Assembly: GCF_018131225.1 (NCBI RefSeq)
Contig: NZ_JAFCMM010000001.1
Location: forward strand, 2,108,001-2,172,000
DNA from: Bradyrhizobium sp. U87765 SZCCT0048
Lineage (GTDB): Bacteria > Pseudomonadota > Alphaproteobacteria > Rhizobiales > Xanthobacteraceae
Direction: 5' to 3'
DNA: 64,000 nt
The notes under the pieces are model-generated. The model made no database searches. It saw only the letters and a program-made list of their open reading frames with translations, and had not been told where the DNA came from. Positions 58,602 through 64,000 of the stretch are shown here, piece after piece. The translations under genes were made by a program, and so were the position numbers. The stretch's first letter is position 1. Each line of letters begins with the position of its first letter.

Positions 58602-59840
58602 TCACGCCGGCTCGGCCGCAGCGCGCAGCACCGGCTTTTCAACGATCGGCAGGTTGATCAGCGCCGACAGCACGCCGAACAGCACCGACAGCCACCACAC
58701 CACGTTATACGAGCCGTAGTGATTGAAAGCGAGACCACCAAACCAGGCGCCGAGGAAACCGCCGACCTGATGGCTGACGAACGCGAAACCATACAGCGTG
58801 GCAAGCCAGCGCGTGCCGAACATCAGGCTGATCAGTGACGACGTCGGGGGCACCGAGGACAGCCACGTGAGGCCGGTGACGATGCCGAACAGGATCGCCG
58901 AGGTCGTCGTTATCGGCAGGGAGATGAAGGCGACCACCGACATCGCGCGCACGAAATAGATCGTCGACAGGATGTAGCGCTTGGGAAAATAGCTGGAGAG
59001 CCAGCCGACGCCGATCGAGCCGACCATGTTGAACAGGCCGATCACCGCGAGCACCCAGCCGCCGGTCTGCGCCGCCATGCCGCGATCGACGAGATAGGCC
59101 GGCAGATGCGCGGTGACGAAGGCGAGCTGGAAGCCGCAGGTGAAGAAGCCGATTACCAGCAGAACATAGGAGCGGTGGCCGAACGCTTCGCTCAGCGCCT
59201 GGGTGAAGGATTGCTTCTCCTCCGCCGGCGCATCGATGGAGGCCGCAGGCGGCGTCGCCACTGCGAACGACAGCGGCACCACGAGAAGCATCAGCGCGGC
59301 GAACATCGTCAGCGTCGCCGGCCAGCCGATGGTGTCGATCAGCGCGACGCTGACGGGCGCGAACAGGAACTGGCCGAACGAACCGGCCGCCGTGCCGACG
59401 CCGAGGGAGAGATTGCGCTTGTGCGGCGGCACCAGCTTGCTGAACGCGGCGAGAACGAGGTTGAACGAGCAGCCGGACAGGCCGAAACCGATCAGCACGC
59501 CGGTCGACAGCGTCAGCACCGTCGGCGAGCCGGAGTAGCGCATCAGCAGCAGGCCGGCTGCATACATCAGCGCTCCGACCGACAGCACCCGCAGCGTGCC
59601 GAAACGATCGGCGATGGCGCCGGCGAACGGCTGGCCGAGCCCCCACAGCAGGTTTTGCACCGCGAGCGCAAAGGCGAAGACGTCCCGCCCCCAGCCGAGA
59701 TCATGACTCATCGGCTGAATGAAGAAACCGAAGGTCGAGCGCGGACCGAAAGTCAACATGCCGATCAGACCGCCGCAGGCGATGATCAGCAGCGGAGTAC
59801 GCCACGGACGCGGTGTGACGGTGACGGCGTCGGCTGACAT
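58602..59840 (-). CDS. MFS transporter, monocarboxylate/OFA-type
   Basis: 412 residues from ATG 59840, preceded by GGGGGAAATGCC. 12 TM helices: PLLIIACGGLIGMLTFGPRS, GQPFAGAIADRFGTLRVLSV (motif A) and LIGFGLSGCSFNLVLAAFSK, with a central loop at about 200-215. FGFFIQPMSHDLGWGRDVFA is the start of an OFA/monocarboxylate-porter pattern, so organic-acid uptake or export is likely. The downstream acrylyl-CoA-reductase-like gene on the same strand makes a carboxylate substrate attractive, but this is inference. It is divergent from nadA, 343 nt away. Confidence 0.88.
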   Translation of the reverse strand: MSADAVTVTPRPWRTPLLIIACGGLIGMLTFGPRSTFGFFIQPMSHDLGWGRDVFAFALAVQNLLWGLGQPFAGAIADRFGTLRVLSVGALMYAAGLLLMRYSGSPTVLTLSTGVLIGFGLSGCSFNLVLAAFSKLVPPHKRNLSLGVGTAAGSFGQFLFAPVSVALIDTIGWPATLTMFAALMLLVVPLSFAVATPPAASIDAPAEEKQSFTQALSEAFGHRSYVLLVIGFFTCGFQLAFVTAHLPAYLVDRGMAAQTGGWVLAVIGLFNMVGSIGVGWLSSYFPKRYILSTIYFVRAMSVVAFISLPITTTSAILFGIVTGLTWLSSVPPTSSLISLMFGTRWLATLYGFAFVSHQVGGFLGAWFGGLAFNHYGSYNVVWWLSVLFGVLSALINLPIVEKPVLRAAAEPA

Positions 59841-60040
59841 GGCATTTCCCCCGGGAAGGCCGGTCGCGATCGGATCGTCGCGCCACGGCCTGAAAACATG
59901 CGGCTGCATGAAGATAAAGCGATCGCGACGGGAGATCGAATCGCCCTGTCGCATCGCAGCGATGCAAATTCATTCCAACAGCCGTGCGGATTTTGGCAAG
60001 CCGTGGGGCTGGCGAAAGTGACGGACGCGTGATATGTTTC

Positions 60041-60061
60041 TTTTGCTCATTTGGAGAATAA
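60041..60061. promoter_or_regulatory. Candidate NadQ operator 1
   Basis: TTTTGCTC-N5-GAGAATAA, a 21-bp dyad with 6 of 8 arm positions matched, in the region between the divergent MFS gene and nadA. It shares length, spacer and core TGCTC/GAG with the second site at 60139-60159. Confidence 0.55.
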
Positions 60062-60138
60062 GTAGCCAGCTTCCGCGGCTGGCTTCACCCGCAACGCCCT
60101 GATCACCGGCCTCTGTGGCCGGATTTCTTGGACCTCAA

Positions 60139-60159
60139 TTATGCTCAAGAAGAGCAAAA
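60139..60159. promoter_or_regulatory. Candidate NadQ operator 2
   Basis: TTATGCTC-N5-GAGCAAAA, a 21-bp dyad with 7 of 8 arm positions matched, 24 nt before the nadA ATG and 98 nt (centre to centre) after the first copy. Position over the leader fits repression of nadABC by NadQ. Confidence 0.65.
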
Positions 60160-60183
60160 AGAGGTTGCATCCGGAGACGACTC

Positions 60184-61287
60184 ATGCCGATCACCGCCCT
60201 TCTCGGTCCCGACGACATCGGAGCCACGATCCCCCTCATCGCCCGGCCCCGCCGCAGCCATGCTGCGGCCGGTGGCAGCCCGCTGCCTCCACCCGCGCTT
60301 GCCTGGACGCCCGAGGTCGAACGCGCGACCGCGCATCTCTATGAACGGGTGCGGGCGGTGATCCCGCCGGTGGAGTGGCCGACCATGGCGCCGACCATTC
60401 ACGCCATCAACGAGCTCAAGCGCGCACGCAACGCTGTGATCCTCGCCCACAACTACCAGGCGCCGGAAATCTTCCACTGCGTCGCCGATGTCGTCGGCGA
60501 CTCGCTGCAGCTGGCGCGCGATGCGACGAAAGTGGATGCGGACATCATCGTCCAGTGCGGCGTGCACTTCATGGCCGAGACCTCAAAGATCCTCAATCCC
60601 GGCAAGACCGTACTGATTCCGGATTCACGCGCCGGCTGCTCGCTCGCCGAGGCGGTCACCGCCGAGGACGTGCGGCTGCTGCGCGACAAATTCCCCGGCG
60701 TGCCGGTGGTCGCCTATGTCAACACCTCGGCCGAGGTGAAGGCGGAAGTCGACATCTGCTGCACCTCGTCCAACGCCCTCGCCGTGGTCGAGAGCCTGAA
60801 CGCCGAGCGCGTGATCTTCCTGCCCGACCAGTACCTCGCGCGCTACGTCGCCTCGCAGTCGAAGGTGCAGATCATCGCCTGGAAGGGCGCCTGCGAGGTG
60901 CACGAGCGTTTCACCGGCGACGAATTGCGCAGCTATCGCACCATCGATCCCTCCGTGCAGATCATCGCCCATCCGGAATGCCCGCCGGATGTGATTGCGG
61001 AAGCTGACTTCACCGGCTCGACCGCGCACATGATCGACTGGGTGCGCACGCGCAAGCCCAAGCGCATCATCATGGTCACCGAGTGCTCGATGGCCGACAA
61101 CGTCAAGGCGGAGCTGCCCGAGGTCGACTTCGTGCGCCCGTGCAACCTGTGCCCGCACATGAAGCGGATCACGCTGCCGAAGATCCTCGACAGCCTTCTC
61201 AACCTCACCGAGGAGGTCACGGTCGATCCGGCGATCGCGGCACGCGCGCGGCGTTCGGTGGAGCGCATGATCCACCTCAAGAGCTGA
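60184..61287 (+). CDS. nadA: Quinolinate synthase A
   Basis: 367 residues from ATG 60184 ([20 protein letters not shown]), with GGAGA 5-9 nt upstream; the earlier open frame from 60115 would start inside the operator region. [20 protein letters not shown] is the iminoaspartate/DHAP site. The [4Fe-4S] Cys are in [27 protein letters not shown] and [12 protein letters not shown]. It condenses iminoaspartate with dihydroxyacetone phosphate to quinolinate. It is the first gene of nadA-nadB-nadC, controlled by the two palindromes upstream (inferred). Confidence 0.96.
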   Translation: MPITALLGPDDIGATIPLIARPRRSHAAAGGSPLPPPALAWTPEVERATAHLYERVRAVIPPVEWPTMAPTIHAINELKRARNAVILAHNYQAPEIFHCVADVVGDSLQLARDATKVDADIIVQCGVHFMAETSKILNPGKTVLIPDSRAGCSLAEAVTAEDVRLLRDKFPGVPVVAYVNTSAEVKAEVDICCTSSNALAVVESLNAERVIFLPDQYLARYVASQSKVQIIAWKGACEVHERFTGDELRSYRTIDPSVQIIAHPECPPDVIAEADFTGSTAHMIDWVRTRKPKRIIMVTECSMADNVKAELPEVDFVRPCNLCPHMKRITLPKILDSLLNLTEEVTVDPAIAARARRSVERMIHLKS

Positions 61288-61370
61288 CGGCGGTCCCCGC
61301 ACGACACTCCCCCGGGACATCGGGGCCGACGTCCGATGTCCCGCCTCATCCCTCCCAAGGACCGATGTCC

Positions 61371-62966
61371 ATGACCGCTACCACCACCGATCACCCCCAT
61401 CTCGACGACATCGTCATTGTCGGCGGCGGCCTCGCCGGGCTGTTCTGCGCGCTCAAGCTCGCGCCACGGCCGGTGACCGTGATCACCGCCGCACCGCTCG
61501 GCCAGGGCGCCTCGACCGCCTGGGCCCAGGGCGGCATCGCAGCCGCCATCGCGAGCGGTGACAGCGCAGAAGCGCACGCGGCCGACACGGTGGCGGTAGG
61601 CGGCGGCCTCGTCGACGCCGACATCGCGCTCGGCATCGCCCGCGAAGCGCCGGCACGCATCGAGGAACTGCTGCGCTATGGCGTGCCGTTCGACCGCGAC
61701 TCCGACGGCCGCCTCGCGGTCGGCCAGGAGGCGGCGCATTCGGCGCGACGCATCGTGCATGTCCGCGGCGATATGGCGGGCGCCGCGATCATGGCGGCAC
61801 TGGTCGCCGCCGTGCGCGCCACGCCATCGATCCGCGTGCTCGAAGGCTTCACGGCCGAGCACCTCCTGACCGAGGACGGCGCGGTTGCCGGGCTGGTGCT
61901 GCACGAATCCGACGATCAATACGCGCCGGCCACCATCGCGGCGAGCGCGGTGGTGCTCGCGACCGGCGGCATCGGCCATCTCTACGAGGTCACTACCAAT
62001 CCCGCGGAGGCACGAGGCCAGGGCCTTGCCATCGCCGCGCGCGCCGGCGCGGTCATCGCCGATCCCGAGTTCGTCCAGTACCACCCCACCGCGATCATGA
62101 TCGGGCGCGATCCGGCGCCGCTCGCGACCGAGGCGCTGCGCGGCGAAGGCGCCGTACTGATCAACAATCGCGGCGAACGCTTCATGACCGCCTTGCATCC
62201 GCTCGCCGAGCTGGCGCCGCGCGACATTGTCGCGCGCGGCGTATACGCCGAGATCGGCGCCGGCCGCGGCGCATTCCTCGATGCCCGCACCGCGCTCGGC
62301 GCGCGCTTCGCCGATCGCTTTCCCACGGTACACGCGAGCTGCGTCGCCGCAGGCCTCGATCCCGCGACCATGCCGATCCCGATCGCACCGGCCGTGCACT
62401 ATCACATGGGGGGCATCGCCGTGGACAGCCACGGCCGCACGTCGCTGACCAACCTATGGGCCGGCGGCGAGGTGTCGTCGACCGGTGCCCATGGCGCCAA
62501 CCGCCTGGCATCGAACTCGCTGCTGGAAGCCGTGGTCTATGGCGGCCGCATCGCCGACGACATCGCCGGCCGGACGCTGCCGCGTGCCAGGCTGCCGCGC
62601 CTCGTGGCGGACGAGCCGCGCTCACCCTTGGTCGATCTCGGCAAGGGCCGGCTGCGGCGAGTCATGGCCACCCAGGTCGGCGTCATCCGTGAACATGACG
62701 GCCTGGCCGCCGCCGTGCGTTCGCTCGCCGACATCGAGGCCGGCGCGCCGACCGCGGCGCTGCGCAACATGGCCGCCGCGGCGCTGCTGGTCGCGACCGC
62801 GGCCTTCAGCCGCCGCGAAAGCCGCGGCGCGCATTGCCGCTCGGACTATCCGGCCGCCGCGCCGGCACCCGCCCGCCGCACCATGACCACCCTCTCCGCG
62901 GCACGCGAGATCGCCGCCTCGCTGCAGACCGAAACGCGCCATGCCGCGCTCGCCCTCACCGCCTGA
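61371..62966 (+). CDS. nadB: L-aspartate oxidase
   Basis: 531 residues from ATG 61371, with AAGGA about 9 nt upstream (ATG 61365 is too close to it). FAD-binding [20 protein letters not shown], then [12 protein letters not shown], the dehydrogenase core [13 protein letters not shown] and [20 protein letters not shown], and the end [20 protein letters not shown] are those of NadB in the succinate-dehydrogenase flavoprotein family. It oxidises L-aspartate to iminoaspartate for NadA. The gap to nadA is 83 nt and to nadC 31 nt. Confidence 0.96.
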   Translation: MTATTTDHPHLDDIVIVGGGLAGLFCALKLAPRPVTVITAAPLGQGASTAWAQGGIAAAIASGDSAEAHAADTVAVGGGLVDADIALGIAREAPARIEELLRYGVPFDRDSDGRLAVGQEAAHSARRIVHVRGDMAGAAIMAALVAAVRATPSIRVLEGFTAEHLLTEDGAVAGLVLHESDDQYAPATIAASAVVLATGGIGHLYEVTTNPAEARGQGLAIAARAGAVIADPEFVQYHPTAIMIGRDPAPLATEALRGEGAVLINNRGERFMTALHPLAELAPRDIVARGVYAEIGAGRGAFLDARTALGARFADRFPTVHASCVAAGLDPATMPIPIAPAVHYHMGGIAVDSHGRTSLTNLWAGGEVSSTGAHGANRLASNSLLEAVVYGGRIADDIAGRTLPRARLPRLVADEPRSPLVDLGKGRLRRVMATQVGVIREHDGLAAAVRSLADIEAGAPTAALRNMAAAALLVATAAFSRRESRGAHCRSDYPAAAPAPARRTMTTLSAAREIAASLQTETRHAALALTA

Positions 62967-62997
62967 TGTCCTCATCACCGATCGCAAGGATCACCCC

Positions 62998-63876
62998 ATG
63001 ATCACGCCCGCCTCCCTGCTCGCCCCGGACGCCTTCCTGTCTCCCCTCGCCATCGACGCCGCCGTCCATCGCGCGCTCGACGAAGATCTCGGCCGCGCCG
63101 GCGACATCACCTCCATCGCCACCATTCCCGAGGCAACCACGGCGCGTGCGCTGCTGGTGGCGCGGCAGGCCGGCGTCATCGCAGGGCTGCCGCTCGCCAT
63201 CGCCGTGTTCCGCACGCTGTCGGATCGCATCGAGATCACAGCCCATGTCCGTGACGGCGCGACCGTTGCCGCCGGCACGACCTTGCTGACCCTGACCGGT
63301 CCTGCGCGCTCCCTCCTGACCGGCGAGCGAACCGCGCTGAACTTCGTCGGCCGGCTGTCCGGCGTCGCAACCCTGACAGCCGCTTCGGTCGGCCACACCA
63401 CGGGCACGCGGGCGCGGATCTGCTGCACGCGCAAGACCACGCCCGGCCTGCGCGCGCTGGAGAAATACGCCGTGCGTTGCGGCGGCGGCTCCAACCACCG
63501 CTTCGGCCTCGACGACGCCGTGCTGATCAAGGACAACCACATCGCCGTCGCCGGCGGCATTCGTGCAGCGCTGACCCGCGCGCACGACCAGGTCGGACAT
63601 CTCGTCAAGATCGAGATCGAGGTCGATACGCTGACACAGTTGCGTGAGGTGCTGGACTGTGGTCTGGCCGACGCCGTGCTGCTCGACAATATGGACGTAC
63701 CGACCCTGCACGAAGCAGTGACGCTGACCGCCGGGCGAGTCGCACTGGAGGTCTCAGGCGGCGTCACCGCGCAGACGATCGCAGCGATCGCGGCAACCGG
63801 CGTCGACTATATCTCCAGCGGCGCGCTGACCCATTCGGCGCCAAACTTCGACGTTGCCATCGACATCGCAACCTGA
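62998..63876 (+). CDS. nadC: Nicotinate-nucleotide pyrophosphorylase (carboxylating)
   Basis: 292 residues from ATG 62998, with AAGGA 7 nt upstream. [58 protein letters not shown] (phosphate-binding Lys/Arg) and [12 protein letters not shown] are the conserved quinolinate phosphoribosyltransferase blocks. The end [20 protein letters not shown] is standard. It converts quinolinate and PRPP to nicotinate mononucleotide. It is the third gene of the NAD operon. Confidence 0.96.
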   Translation: MITPASLLAPDAFLSPLAIDAAVHRALDEDLGRAGDITSIATIPEATTARALLVARQAGVIAGLPLAIAVFRTLSDRIEITAHVRDGATVAAGTTLLTLTGPARSLLTGERTALNFVGRLSGVATLTAASVGHTTGTRARICCTRKTTPGLRALEKYAVRCGGGSNHRFGLDDAVLIKDNHIAVAGGIRAALTRAHDQVGHLVKIEIEVDTLTQLREVLDCGLADAVLLDNMDVPTLHEAVTLTAGRVALEVSGGVTAQTIAAIAATGVDYISSGALTHSAPNFDVAIDIAT

Positions 63877-63927
63877 TCCGGCACATCGCAGCCGCATGGC
63901 ATCCGCGCCGGCACAGGTCCCGCGCCG

Positions 63928-64000
63928 CTACAGTTTGGCGGAGATCGCGGCGGTTTCCCTGGCATTGCCCCAGGTCGGGGCATCGCTGCCATCGCCCCAT
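63928..64000 (-). CDS. C-terminal fragment of an unidentified protein (5' part outside window)
   Basis: On the minus strand, a frame enters at the right edge and reads WGDGSDAPTWGNARETAAIS then AKL and TAG (63930-63928). The residue choice and codon use look genuine and it is convergent with nadC. Only 23 residues are visible, too few to name a family. Confidence 0.5.
   Translation of the reverse strand, partial: WGDGSDAPTWGNARETAAISAKL

Overview
The window is high-GC bacterial DNA whose gene content points to an alphaproteobacterium of the Bradyrhizobium/Rhodopseudomonas (Nitrobacteraceae) type. The pointers are a NadQ-type NAD regulator together with nadA-nadB-nadC, a Sua5-type tsaC, a TIGR02301-family protein, and many SnoaL/SRPBCC/VOC small enzymes. 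The organism call is inferred from gene families; no database search was run.

Region 1 (1-7.8 kb) is accessory. It holds a two-subunit molybdenum hydroxylase (iorA/iorB-like), a tautomerase, wrecks of an IS5-type and an IS3-type transposase, and a redox-type locus of HxlR regulator, SnoaL-like protein and azoreductase. About 0.95 kb is gene-poor. The region ends in a frameshifted phage-type integrase abutting the 3' end of a tRNA-Pro(CGG), the usual scar of an element integrated at a tRNA.

Region 2 (7.9-18.2 kb) is ordinary chromosome: tsaC, a GlcD-type FAD oxidoreductase, two Nudix hydrolases, an SRAP-domain protein, dihydroorotase, YgfZ and 3-methyladenine glycosylase I. A lone phage-tail-collar gene sits at its end.

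Region 3 (18.3-24.0 kb) is an array headed by an ArsR regulator with a striking reiterated operator. SRPBCC, VOC/glyoxalase and DoxX genes follow, two of the SRPBCC copies being visibly broken, then a Bcr/CflA-type exporter and an antibiotic-biosynthesis-monooxygenase-fold protein.

Region 4 (24.1-31.0 kb, minus strand) is a compact five-gene operon: MFS transporter, FGGY kinase, GlpD-like dehydrogenase, alkyl-DHAP-synthase-like FAD enzyme and GlpP-like antiterminator. It has a strong dyad in its leader and looks like a variant glycerol or polyol-phosphate pathway.

Region 5 (32-47 kb) has a 1550-residue autotransporter, an HxlR/glutathione-transferase divergent pair, an HD phosphohydrolase, a tyrosine phosphatase, NadQ, a very large DUF2339 membrane protein and a divergent histidine kinase/response regulator pair.

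Region 6 (47-57.5 kb) is a heavy-metal-type RND efflux system (permease, adaptor, divergent outer-membrane factor), an unusual double-barrel porin and small secreted proteins.

Region 7 (57.5-64 kb) has an acrylyl-CoA-reductase-like enzyme, an MFS carrier and nadA-nadB-nadC, preceded by two palindromes that fit NadQ operators.
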